Of a stretch of DNA of 32,762 nucleotides, positions 23,123 through 30,249 are shown in pieces. This stretch comes from Clostridia bacterium (GTDB lineage Bacteria; Bacillota; Clostridia; Christensenellales; Borkfalkiaceae): the NCBI GenBank assembly GCA_017504655.1, contig JAFVQT010000064.1, forward strand, positions 1 to 32,762, written 5' to 3'. Within the stretch, counting starts at the first letter, position 1. Each line of letters opens with the position of its first letter. The translations under genes and the position numbers were made by a program. The notes under the pieces were generated by a model. That model made no database searches, had not been told where the DNA came from, and saw only the letters and a program-made list of their open reading frames with translations.

Positions 23123-24286
23123 ATGAGAGTATTTTTAACCGTTTTAGACAGCTTTGGAATAGGCGAGCTTGCAGACGCCGAAAGGTTTGGCGATAAGGGC
23201 AGTAATACCTTAAAAGCTTGCTTTAAAAGCGGAAGGCTTGATATTCCAAATATGACGAGCCTTGGGCTTTATAATATTGACGAAATCGATTTTGGCAAAG
23301 GGTGCGCAAGTCCTATCGGCGCATACGGAAGAATGCTCGAAAGGTCAAACGGAAAGGATACCACGGTTGGGCATTGGGAAATTGCGGGCGTAATTTCGAG
23401 CGAGCCGTTGCCAACCTACCCAAACGGATTTCCGGATGAGGTTGTCAAGGAATTTGAAGAAAAAACAGGAAGAAGGGTTTTGTGCAATAAGCCGTATTCG
23501 GGTACGGAGGTTATTAAGGACTACGGCGAGGAGCACTTAAAAACGGGCGCTCTTATAGTTTATACTTCGGCTGACAGCGTTTTTCAAATTGCCTCGCACG
23601 AGGAAGTTGTGCCAACAGATGAGCTCTATAAGTATTGCCAAATTGCAAGGCAAATTTTAGTCGGTAAGCATGGCGTTGGGCGTGTTATTGCCCGTCCGTT
23701 TACAGGTGAGGATAAAAACACCTTTAAGCGCACGGCAAACAGACGGGATTTCTCGCTTACACCGCCAAAGCCAACACTTTTAGACTACATGAAGGATAGC
23801 GGCATAGACGTTTGGGGAGTTGGCAAGATAAGTGACATCTTCGGTGGAAGGGGGCTTACAAAAAGCTTTAAAACAAAGTCTAATGCGGACGGTATAAACG
23901 TAACTAAACGGCTTATAGGCGAGGATTTTAACGGTTTATGCTTTGTAAACCTTGTCGATTTCGATTCTGTATACGGGCACAGAAACAACGTTTTGGGCTA
24001 CACCGAGGCTTTAAATTATTTTGATAAAGAGCTTGGCGAAATTTTAAGCAAGCTCAGAAAAGACGATTTGTTTATAATTACTGCAGATCACGGCTGTGAT
24101 CCGTCTACTCCGTCCACAGACCATTCGAGAGAAAGCGTTCCGCTTCTTATATACGGAAGAGGAGTTAAAGATATTAATTTAGGTATAAAAGATAGCTTTT
24201 CGGACTTGGCAAAGACTATTGCAGATTTGTTCGGTATCGAAAACTCGTTAGACGGTAAATCGTTTAAGAAGGATATTACGTTATGA
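23123..24286 (+). CDS. deoB: Phosphopentomutase
   Basis: 387 aa, the normal DeoB length, alkaline phosphatase superfamily. The metal-binding motifs are in order: LDSFGIGELADAE (Asp9), DKGSNTL, GKDTTVGHWEIAG around the active-site threonine, DVWGVGKISDIFGG, NLVDFDSVYGHRNN and the C-terminal TADHGCDPSTPSTDHSRE. It interconverts ribose-1-phosphate or deoxyribose-1-phosphate and the 5-phosphates, linking nucleoside salvage to the pentose phosphate pathway. No nucleoside phosphorylase or deoC is adjacent. The ATGA overlap couples it to the next gene. Confidence 0.97.
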   Translation: MRVFLTVLDSFGIGELADAERFGDKGSNTLKACFKSGRLDIPNMTSLGLYNIDEIDFGKGCASPIGAYGRMLERSNGKDTTVGHWEIAGVISSEPLPTYPNGFPDEVVKEFEEKTGRRVLCNKPYSGTEVIKDYGEEHLKTGALIVYTSADSVFQIASHEEVVPTDELYKYCQIARQILVGKHGVGRVIARPFTGEDKNTFKRTANRRDFSLTPPKPTLLDYMKDSGIDVWGVGKISDIFGGRGLTKSFKTKSNADGINVTKRLIGEDFNGLCFVNLVDFDSVYGHRNNVLGYTEALNYFDKELGEILSKLRKDDLFIITADHGCDPSTPSTDHSRESVPLLIYGRGVKDINLGIKDSFSDLAKTIADLFGIENSLDGKSFKKDITL

Positions 24287-25203
24287 AGAAGAAAAAGATA
24301 AGTCTTATTTGCACGTTGCTGTCAATAGCCGTTGCTTTTGCATATTTAGCTCTTGCAATCGTGCTTGTTTACAGAACGGTACACGCCAAAGAGTACGTGC
24401 CAACTGCAGACAGCAATTTATGGATAATGAACGTGCTGAAAAGATTAAAGGATGCAGGTTTTAACATATTCTTTTCTATAATGGGCATAGTGCTTTCTGT
24501 TGTGCTTGCTCTTTACCGTTTCACACTTGCATATTTTTACTTTAAGATTTTCAAATCGGACGACGTTTTCTATAAGGCAAGACTTGGTGAAATAGTTTTC
24601 TTCTCTGTTTTGGCAGGCGGAGTAATCGCGGTTACCGCATGGCTTTGTTGGGGGATTAAGGGCGTTTTACCGGTCGAGGTTCAGCCGTTTGTTTACGTAC
24701 TGTTCTTTACGTATATTTTCTTATGCTCGTTGCCACTTTTTGAAATAATATTCGTATTCTTAGCAAAATTATTTGTGACTAAGCCTACGGAGAGCGTGCC
24801 AACGAGAAAGGGTATTATGCAAGAGCTTGACGACCTGGCAGATAAAGCCGCAGAGGAAATTGTGGGCAAGCAGGCTGAAAGAGAAGAGGTCGTTCTACAG
24901 TCAACGCCTGTCACTGTAAGCGCAGCAGTCGAGGCTGTGAAGCCTCGCGTCAGACAGGTTGCCCAATACGTCACTCCGTTTTGGGACGTGGATGATGACC
25001 TTTGCAAGGATATTACTACCGCATTTGCAAAATCGGGTATTCGCAAAAAAAGAAGAAAGCCCTCTTACAGTAGCGCTGCCCTCCGAATTAAAAAGAGTAT
25101 CAGCCGTAAAAAGCGACTTAAAATTATGTCGCCTGCAAAGATCAGACTTAGGTACAAAAAAGCCGATGCAATTGAAGGGGTTAAGGCTATAAAACGCAAA
25201 TAA
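24283..25203 (+). CDS. Membrane protein with a basic C-terminal tail, unknown
   Basis: 306 aa and unrecognised. Four hydrophobic segments are visible: about 7-31, 58-85, 103-125 and 133-165. A cytoplasmic region of ~140 residues follows: an acidic helix (MQELDDLADKAAEEIVGKQAE), a linker, then a strongly basic stretch (about 250-306) with KKRRK, KKSISRKKR and RLRYKKAD clusters. Such a tail could bind nucleic acid or phospholipid headgroups. It overlaps deoB by 4 nt (ATGA). Its stop codon TAA is the start of repeat copy 4. Confidence 0.8.
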   Translation: MKKKKISLICTLLSIAVAFAYLALAIVLVYRTVHAKEYVPTADSNLWIMNVLKRLKDAGFNIFFSIMGIVLSVVLALYRFTLAYFYFKIFKSDDVFYKARLGEIVFFSVLAGGVIAVTAWLCWGIKGVLPVEVQPFVYVLFFTYIFLCSLPLFEIIFVFLAKLFVTKPTESVPTRKGIMQELDDLADKAAEEIVGKQAEREEVVLQSTPVTVSAAVEAVKPRVRQVAQYVTPFWDVDDDLCKDITTAFAKSGIRKKRRKPSYSSAALRIKKSISRKKRLKIMSPAKIRLRYKKADAIEGVKAIKRK

Positions 25204-25222
25204 TTGTCTTATAAGTTGATTA
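25201..25222 (+). repeat. Intergenic palindromic repeat, copy 4
   Basis: TAATTGTCTTATAAGTTGATTA, the most complete two-armed version. As RNA, its arms pair with two G-U wobbles and one mismatch. The leading TAA is the stop of the membrane protein gene. Confidence 0.65.
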
Positions 25223-25281
25223 TCTGTCAATTTGATAAAAAGAAGAATACAGTTAATCTGTTATGAAATCGTAAAGCATTT

Positions 25282-25296
25282 AGGAGGTGTACGGTG
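25282..25296 (+). promoter_or_regulatory. RBS fixing the GTG start of the lipoprotein gene
   Basis: AGGAGGTG (25282-25289) lies a few nt before the GTG at 25294; from there the frame begins with a complete lipoprotein signal peptide. No clear promoter is visible in 25204-25281. Confidence 0.7.
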
Positions 25297-26508
25297 AGGC
25301 GTAATTTTAACAAGCTGGTCATACTCGTTATATTACTATGTTGCTTTGTGCTGGGCGGATGCACGGATGCATTGTTAAGCTGTAGCGAGGTCGGACAAAA
25401 AATGCAAGCATTGGAAGATATAGAAGCTCATGGAGATTATACGTTTCAACAGGGCGGTCTTTACATCTATAAGGATGAGAGTTTTTCTATTTCAAGCATT
25501 TTGGGGAATAAGCGCGCTGAATACGGTATGAGGAAGGGCTCGCAGCAGGAAACTCTTCAAACCAGTGAAAACGGGGATTACGTGTATACTTTATACAGCT
25601 TTGGAAAATATACTAAAAACGATGTTGGTTACAGGGACGTTTTACTGTCGCGTGCGCCGAGGAGTCGCCCCAGAGAGGTTGAGGTTGTGGTATCACTCAA
25701 GCAGGTAACGGGACGGGAGCCATACTTTTATTTTTTAGGTAACTATTTAATTTTTGTAAGTAACGATATATACGCTTATGAAATCGGAGCATTCAAAGAG
25801 GTTAAGCATTTTAAAATTGATTATTTTGCCGGTGACGAGGCGTTTACGAGAAACGAGTATTTTGCTATTTGTCAGCTTATAGGAAATGGGCAAGGGTATA
25901 ATTACATAATTTTAGATGAAAATCTTAATGAATACTCATTTCAGAGCCTTCGCCAAATCAGACTTATAGATATCTATAAAGATTATTTTATAGTAAGCAG
26001 GGATGAGGTTTATAATTTTAAAACCAACGAGCAGTTAGATGCGGAAACGGCTTCTTTAATATACGATGAAGAAGAGGAAGAAAATCAAAAACGGTTGGCG
26101 GAAAAGCAAACGTTTATCTATAAAGGTGTAAAGTACAGTTGGCATGCCGAGGATGTGGACAACTCCGAATCTACAGCAGAGAGTGACGGTGATGGGCAAT
26201 ACACCTATTATCCCGATTTGGTTATAAACAATCTCCAAACGGGTGAAAGGCATGTGCTTACCGAAGAGGAATTTTCCCGTCAGGCGTCTGAAATTATAGA
26301 TGCGCTTGGAACTATGGTGTATTGCGATCAAATTTTATCGGAAAACGGTGAGCTGTATTTTGTTTTCGACTACACCACGCCGGACTTTGAGTCGGGTGAT
26401 ACTCCCGCCGTGTTTTTTAAATACGATGAGCAAAGCGGAGAGCTGCTGTATATCGGTTGCTCATATTATTATTACCTTACCCACGTGTACGTAGGAAAGG
26501 TCTTCTGA
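25294..26508 (+). CDS. Putative lipoprotein, unknown function
   Basis: 404 aa starting at GTG. The signal peptide is basic (MRRNFNK), then hydrophobic (LVILVILLCCFVL), then has the lipobox LGGC with Cys23 as the predicted acylation site. The mature part is acidic and rich in tyrosine and aromatic beta-strand-like stretches (YFYFLGNYLIFVSNDIYAYEIG, LTHVYVGKVF), which suggests a beta-propeller-like or repeated beta fold. A Glu-rich insert (YDEEEEENQKRLAEKQ) lies near residue 250. No family recognised. It lies after the deoB/membrane-protein run and ends at a strong terminator. Confidence 0.82.
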   Translation: MRRNFNKLVILVILLCCFVLGGCTDALLSCSEVGQKMQALEDIEAHGDYTFQQGGLYIYKDESFSISSILGNKRAEYGMRKGSQQETLQTSENGDYVYTLYSFGKYTKNDVGYRDVLLSRAPRSRPREVEVVVSLKQVTGREPYFYFLGNYLIFVSNDIYAYEIGAFKEVKHFKIDYFAGDEAFTRNEYFAICQLIGNGQGYNYIILDENLNEYSFQSLRQIRLIDIYKDYFIVSRDEVYNFKTNEQLDAETASLIYDEEEEENQKRLAEKQTFIYKGVKYSWHAEDVDNSESTAESDGDGQYTYYPDLVINNLQTGERHVLTEEEFSRQASEIIDALGTMVYCDQILSENGELYFVFDYTTPDFESGDTPAVFFKYDEQSGELLYIGCSYYYYLTHVYVGKVF

Positions 26509-26527
26509 AGGATAACAAAGCAAAAGG

Positions 26528-26559
26528 AAAGCAGACAGGCTACAGCCGTCTGCTTTTTT
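26528..26559 (+). terminator. Intrinsic terminator of the lipoprotein gene
   Basis: AAAGCAGAC (26528-26536) pairs with GTCTGCTTT (26548-26556), with an inner GGC/GCC stem and a run of six T. Confidence 0.88.
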
Positions 26560-26592
26560 GATGTTAAATATAAGTGAAAAGGTAACGGTAAT

Positions 26593-26627
26593 AAAAACGG
26601 CAAGCCTTATCAAGGCTTGCCGTTTTT
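26593..26627 (-). terminator. Terminator of tRNA-Leu (bidirectional)
   Basis: A perfect 16-bp stem, AAAAACGGCAAGCCTT (26593-26608) with its complement at 26612-26627 and an ATC loop. A/T ends give a U tract on both strands. It abuts the 3' end of the tRNA gene by 1 nt. Confidence 0.85.
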
Positions 26628-26628
26628 A

Positions 26629-26710
26629 TGGTGCGAACGATGAGATTTGAACTCACACGGTTGCCCACAGGCGTCTGAAACCTGCGCGTCTGCCATTCCG
26701 CCACGTTCGC
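26629..26710 (-). tRNA. tRNA-Leu(CAG)
   Basis: 82 nt with CCA encoded in the DNA. The acceptor stem is GCGAACG/CGTTCGC with A as discriminator base. The anticodon stem CAGGT/GCCTG (one T-G pair) closes the 7-nt loop TTCAGAC, anticodon CAG. A class II variable arm with a GGG-CAA-CCG core and a T arm TGAG-TTCAAAT-CTCA follow. The long variable arm and A73 support leucine. Confidence 0.93.
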
Positions 26711-26741
26711 GTTTAACGGATAGGCGTACTATCCGATTGTT

Positions 26742-27017
26742 TTAAGCTAAATTATAAAGATATATAACAATGAATAAATGTAAGCCGATGCCAAGCACGT
26801 TTATAACGGTAAAATACCAGTGCTTGGTCTTGTGCCGTACAAAGTACATTGCAAACAGCCCGCCCAAAGCACCGCCTAAAAGGGATAGAGATAAAAGAAC
26901 CTTCTCGGGAATCCTCCACGCACCGCTTTTTGCCTTTGCTTTGTCAATAGCGTAAGCGAAAAAGGTTATCACCGACGAGGCTGAAATAAAAATTAAAAAG
27001 TAATGATAAAGTTCCAT
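26742..27017 (-). CDS. DUF1294 family small membrane protein
   Basis: 91 aa. Three hydrophobic helices (about 5-24, 39-60, 70-88) and the family's central pattern: AIDKAKAKSGAWRIPEKVLL, then LLGGALGGLFAMYFVRHKTKHWYF. Function not established for the family. It follows the HTH gene with a 19-nt gap occupied by repeat copy 5. No Shine-Dalgarno is visible before the ATG, so translation probably depends on coupling to the upstream gene. Confidence 0.88.
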   Translation of the reverse strand: MELYHYFLIFISASSVITFFAYAIDKAKAKSGAWRIPEKVLLSLSLLGGALGGLFAMYFVRHKTKHWYFTVINVLGIGLHLFIVIYLYNLA

Positions 27018-27024
27018 AAATCAG

Positions 27025-27039
27025 TTTATAAGGCGATTA
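27025..27039 (-). repeat. Intergenic palindromic repeat, copy 5
   Basis: On the minus strand TAATCGCCTTATAAA. The leading TAA is the stop codon of the HTH gene, and the element fills most of the gap to the DUF1294 start. Confidence 0.7.
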
Positions 27040-27717
27040 TTCGTTATTTTCTGTTGTGTCGTCCGCTGTTTCGCCTTGATTTGACGGCTTTTGCTTTAAC
27101 GGCTTTACGTTTATTATGCCAAAGCTCATAAGCGTTACTATTTGTGCGGGTATGCCTATTATAAATATAAGCCAAGCTGACCTGGAGGTTGCCATCCAAA
27201 CGATGCTGTACGCAACCAATAATATCGACCAGATAAGCAACGAAACAAAAAGAAATTTTACCAATCGCTTTTTTGCCCAAACGGAGCTGAATATAAGCAG
27301 GATTATAAAATAAAGTGGCAACGGAAGAACAAAACAGCTTATCAAATTATAGTGTAATAAGTCAGGCCTTGCCGATTGAACCGAAACAAATACCGAAAGG
27401 GCGCAAACTAAAAGAGCGATAACGACTATTGAAGAAATGAGCAATCGGTTTTTCTTGTGTACGGATTTTTCGTAATTCGTCGTTTCCTTGATAGGCTCGC
27501 TTTCCGGGTGCTCACTTACCAAAAAGTCTATCGTTACGCCAAAAAAGGTCGCAATGCCCTTTAAAACTGCAACGTCCGGTATGGATTCACCGCGCTCCCA
27601 TTTGGAAACTGCCTTGTCAGAATAATTTATCTTCTCCGCAAACTCTACCTGAGTTATTTTTATCTGCTTTCTAAGGCGTATTAAGTTTTGTGCGAATATC
27701 GATTTAATATCTTCCAA
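27037..27717 (-). CDS. XRE-family HTH regulator with four membrane helices
   Basis: 226 aa. An N-terminal Cro/CI-type HTH (about 8-66: LIRLRKQIKITQVEFAEKI, YSDKAVSKWERGESIPDV, LKGIATFFGVTIDFLV) is followed by a linker and four hydrophobic segments (about 89-112, 124-147, 153-175, 181-203). The membrane part should tether the DNA-binding domain to the inner face of the membrane, where it could sense envelope state. The start is TTG at 27717-27715, 8 nt after SD AAGGAG. It is cotranscribed with the DUF1294 gene. Target unknown; autoregulation is plausible given the inverted repeats in its promoter region. Confidence 0.88.
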   Translation of the reverse strand: MEDIKSIFAQNLIRLRKQIKITQVEFAEKINYSDKAVSKWERGESIPDVAVLKGIATFFGVTIDFLVSEHPESEPIKETTNYEKSVHKKNRLLISSIVVIALLVCALSVFVSVQSARPDLLHYNLISCFVLPLPLYFIILLIFSSVWAKKRLVKFLFVSLLIWSILLVAYSIVWMATSRSAWLIFIIGIPAQIVTLMSFGIINVKPLKQKPSNQGETADDTTENNE

Positions 27718-27720
27718 AAT

Positions 27721-27810
27721 TAAAACTCCTTATGGCTTAAAAAGTCAAACAGCCAATTATTGCATTTGTTGTATTATCAACTGCATTGTACCATATTTTA
27801 AATAAAAAAT
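27721..27810 (-). promoter_or_regulatory. Promoter region of the HTH-DUF1294 operon
   Basis: On the minus strand, -35 TTGATT and extended -10 TGGTACAAT lie at a 17-bp spacing near 27787-27815. Downstream is GTTG-ATAATA-CAAC inside a longer TGCA...TGCA imperfect inverted repeat (about 27754-27780), a candidate operator between promoter and gene. SD AAGGAG precedes the TTG start. Confidence 0.5.
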
Positions 27811-27837
27811 CAAGGCTTTTCACATACTTTTTAATTA

Positions 27838-27899
27838 ATTCTACTGTGAGTAGAGTCGGTTTTTGTAAAATTCTACTTTCAGTTTTTGCGCTTTATAAT
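27838..27899 (+). promoter_or_regulatory. Promoter region of the SGNH hydrolase with direct repeats
   Basis: A perfect -10, TATAAT (27894-27899), has only a weak -35. Upstream are two related 14-mers, ATTCTACTGTGAGT (27838-27851) and ATTCTACTTTCAGT (27870-27883), 32 bp apart or about three helical turns; the first contains CTACT-GTG-AGTAG. A weak -35 with phased direct repeats suggests an activator-dependent promoter. Confidence 0.45.
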
Positions 27900-27973
27900 C
27901 TTTCAATGTGAGAATAGGTTGTAAAAAACAGCTGAAAGGGATAGACTAAAATCAAAAAACAAAGGAGGCTGAA

Positions 27974-28678
27974 ATGCAGTTTCATAACGGACTTAAAATT
28001 ACCGTTTTCGGCGATTCGATAGGCAAGGGCATAACGACGGACAACGGTAAAATAGAAAAGCTTTCAAGCAGCGCGGTGGAAATTTTTGAGCAGGAATATG
28101 GAGTGAAGGTGGATAACCGTTCAATTTACGGGCAATCGCTTAAAAGGATATGTCAAAAGGGCTTGATAGATAAATATATTAATGAAATATCTGCAGATAA
28201 GCAAAACGTGGCAGTTTTGGAATTGGGCGGAAACGACGCAGATTTTGATTGGAAGCGTGTTGGCAGTGAGCCCGGCATGAACCATACTCCGCAAACCCCA
28301 ATAAAGGAATTTTCATCACTTTACGGCGAAACTGTTAAAAAATTAAAAAACGCGGGCGTTAAGGTAGTTGCGTGTTCAATAGTGCCGATTGATTCGGAAA
28401 GGTTTTTTAATAAGGTCATCGCATCGCTTACCGATAAAAGCAGGGTAATGGAATTTTTCAGGGGAGATTTTAACACTATTCACCGCCATCAGGAAATGTT
28501 CAATAACGAAATTTTAAAAAATGCCTATGCAAACGGGGTTGGGGTTATCGATTTAAGACAAAAATTTTTAGATACCAACGACTTCGAGGGGCTTATGTGC
28601 CAGGACGGTATTCATCCGAACAGCAAGGGGCATTGCCAGATTTATAACGCTGTAAACGAATTTTTAGCAACGTATTAA
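27974..28678 (+). CDS. SGNH/GDSL-family hydrolase
   Basis: 234 aa. It shows the SGNH blocks in order: block I FGDSIGKG with the nucleophilic serine (residue ~15), block II glycine in SIYGQSL, block III GGNDADF, and block V DGIHPNSKGH with the catalytic Asp/His. No signal peptide, so cytoplasmic. The family includes esterases, lipases and carbohydrate deacetylases; the substrate cannot be named. SD AAAGGAGG precedes the ATG. It has its own promoter region and is followed by the separately promoted GtrA gene. Confidence 0.92.
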   Translation: MQFHNGLKITVFGDSIGKGITTDNGKIEKLSSSAVEIFEQEYGVKVDNRSIYGQSLKRICQKGLIDKYINEISADKQNVAVLELGGNDADFDWKRVGSEPGMNHTPQTPIKEFSSLYGETVKKLKNAGVKVVACSIVPIDSERFFNKVIASLTDKSRVMEFFRGDFNTIHRHQEMFNNEILKNAYANGVGVIDLRQKFLDTNDFEGLMCQDGIHPNSKGHCQIYNAVNEFLATY

Positions 28679-28684
28679 CTTTTG

Positions 28685-28720
28685 TTGACCTTTTTTTAAA
28701 AACACGCTATAATTGGCGTA
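28685..28720 (+). promoter_or_regulatory. Promoter of the GtrA gene (leaderless start)
   Basis: -35 TTGACC (28685-28690) and perfect -10 TATAAT (28708-28713) with a 17-bp spacer. The predicted transcription start, 7 nt after the -10, is the A of the ATG at 28720. There is no Shine-Dalgarno. Confidence 0.7.
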
Positions 28721-29181
28721 TGAAAGATAAGTTGAAGAAATTAATCATACAGCTTTATAACGATAAAAGGATAAGATTTTTGTTTGTAGGGTGCTTAAAT
28801 ACCTTGGTCGGTACCGGTACTACACTCATCTGTTACCTTATAATGGGCTACGGGCTTTTTGATCAAACGGACATAAAGGGGTGGCAAAATCTTTTGGCTA
28901 CGTTTATCGGTTATGCGGTAGGCACGGTAAACAGCTATTTATGGAATAAATTTTTTACCTTTAAATCAAAGGAAAGGTCGTTTGCAGAGGTTGCCAGGTT
29001 TGTCGGTGTTTGCATGGTGCAATACGGTGTAAATTTCGGGCTTACGTTACTTGCAAAAAGGTTTATACAAATGCACTTTGTATACACAATAGCAGTCACG
29101 TTAATATGTATGGTGATATCCTTTATTGGGCATAGCCTTTTCTCGTTTGGCAAAAAATTTGCTAAAAATCAAGATAAATAA
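28720..29181 (+). CDS. GtrA family membrane protein
   Basis: 153 aa with four membrane helices and the GtrA/DPMS pattern: RFLFVGCLNTLVGTGTTLICYL, then GYAVGTVNSYLWNKFFTFKSK, FVGVCMVQYGVNFGLTLL and a C-terminal SFIGHSLFSF. Family members act as flippases or accessory proteins for polyprenyl-phosphate sugars in cell-surface glycosylation. No glycosyltransferase is adjacent. Its mRNA is predicted to be leaderless. Confidence 0.92.
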   Translation: MKDKLKKLIIQLYNDKRIRFLFVGCLNTLVGTGTTLICYLIMGYGLFDQTDIKGWQNLLATFIGYAVGTVNSYLWNKFFTFKSKERSFAEVARFVGVCMVQYGVNFGLTLLAKRFIQMHFVYTIAVTLICMVISFIGHSLFSFGKKFAKNQDK

Positions 29182-29190
29182 AACGTGTGA

Positions 29191-29221
29191 GGAGTGAAAG
29201 GTTAACTTTCACTCCGTTTTT
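29191..29221 (+). terminator. Intrinsic terminator of the GtrA gene
   Basis: GGAGTGAAAG (29191-29200), loop GTTAA, CTTTCACTCC (29206-29215), then GTTTTT. Confidence 0.88.
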
Positions 29222-29222
29222 A

Positions 29223-29251
29223 TTGCAATAAAAAAATATTTGTGTTAAAAT
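29223..29251 (+). promoter_or_regulatory. Promoter of prmA-mtaB-hinT
   Basis: -35 TTGCAA (29223-29228) and extended -10 TGTTAAAAT (core 29246-29251) with a 17-bp spacer. Expected start near 29258, which gives a 5' leader of about 44 nt. Confidence 0.65.
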
Positions 29252-29263
29252 CATATGGTATCG

Positions 29264-29294
29264 AGGGCTTTAAAAAAGCCCTTTTAAAAGGAAG
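29264..29294 (+). promoter_or_regulatory. Attenuator-like hairpin in the prmA leader
   Basis: GGGCTTT-AAA-AAAGCCC (29265-29281) is a perfect 7-bp stem followed by TTTT, i.e. terminator-like, ending just before the SD AAGGAAG (29288-29294). The palindrome CCTTTTAAAAGG (29280-29291) overlaps both the 3' arm of that hairpin and the SD, so an alternative fold would hide the ribosome binding site. Confidence 0.45.
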
Positions 29295-29301
29295 AATAGC
29301 G

Positions 29302-30249
29302 ATGAAATTTACCGAATTTACAATTTCTACCACAACCGAAGCGCAAGAGCTTGTTGCAGATATTATGTGGCAATACACCTCTTACGGCGTTGCAATCAGC
29401 GACGTTAAAGATGTCGTGGAGCTTATCAACGACAGAAAGTCTACCTGGGACTATTTGGACGACGAGGTTTTAAAGGAGCTCAATTCAACGGTCACGCTTG
29501 TAAAGGCTTACGTTGCCCTGGATATTGCCGACGAAACGTTGGCAAAAATTGAGGCGGATCTTAGCACCTTAAAGCAAAACTGTAACGGCTTTATGGAAAC
29601 GGGTAGCCTGGAGATAGTCAAGAGGGTGGTTGACGGTGACGATTGGATTGAAATCTGGAAAAAGCATTACCGCCCAATAGAGCTTGGAGGAGTTGTGGTT
29701 TGTCCTGCATGGATAGAGCATGACGTAAAAGAGGGGCAGGTTGAGGTTTTAATCGATAGTAACATGGCTTTCGGTACGGGTGAGCACGAAACCACGTCTA
29801 TGGTAATAGAGATAATGCAGGATTATATCAGGCATGCAAATACCGTTATAGACGTGGGAACGGGTAGTGGAATACTTGGTATAGCCGCTGCTAAGCTCGG
29901 TGCTGAAAGAGTTGTTATGACTGATATAGACTACGTAGCCGTAAAATCGGCTAAGCACAATTGCGAGCTTAACCAAGTTGCAGATAGGTGTGAGGTTGCG
30001 CTCAACAATCTTTTTGACGACAAAAGCGTGGTCGGTGAGCTGGTGCTTGCAAATATAACGGCAGACGTACTTCTTATTTTGTCAAATACCATAACCGATA
30101 ACGTTGCCCCAAACGGTGTTATGGTTATGAGCGGAATTATAAAATCGCGTGAAAACGAGGTTATAGCCAGGTATTCCTCGCTCGGCTTTGAGCTGGAAAA
30201 GAGGGTAAATAAGGGCGAGTGGGTTGCAATCGCTATGAGAAAGGTATGA
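29302..30249 (+). CDS. prmA: Ribosomal protein L11 methyltransferase
   Basis: 315 aa from the ATG at 29302 with SD AAGGAAG (the open frame upstream covers the promoter and leader). An N-terminal L11-recognition domain (about 1-110) is followed by a class I methyltransferase domain: MAFGTGEHETTSMV, AdoMet loop VIDVGTGSGILGIAAAKLGA, acidic loop MTDIDYVAV and catalytic-region LANITADVLL. It methylates L11 on the 50S subunit. It overlaps mtaB by 4 nt (ATGA). The order prmA-mtaB-hinT-rpsU is part of the synteny that follows dnaK/dnaJ in many Clostridia; the rsmE gene often found between prmA and mtaB is absent here. Confidence 0.96.
   Translation: MKFTEFTISTTTEAQELVADIMWQYTSYGVAISDVKDVVELINDRKSTWDYLDDEVLKELNSTVTLVKAYVALDIADETLAKIEADLSTLKQNCNGFMETGSLEIVKRVVDGDDWIEIWKKHYRPIELGGVVVCPAWIEHDVKEGQVEVLIDSNMAFGTGEHETTSMVIEIMQDYIRHANTVIDVGTGSGILGIAAAKLGAERVVMTDIDYVAVKSAKHNCELNQVADRCEVALNNLFDDKSVVGELVLANITADVLLILSNTITDNVAPNGVMVMSGIIKSRENEVIARYSSLGFELEKRVNKGEWVAIAMRKV

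Noticed and set aside
29242..29301. N-terminal extension of PrmA
   Set aside because: It covers the predicted -10 and leader hairpin; the ATG at 29302 has a proper SD and matches the family N-terminus.
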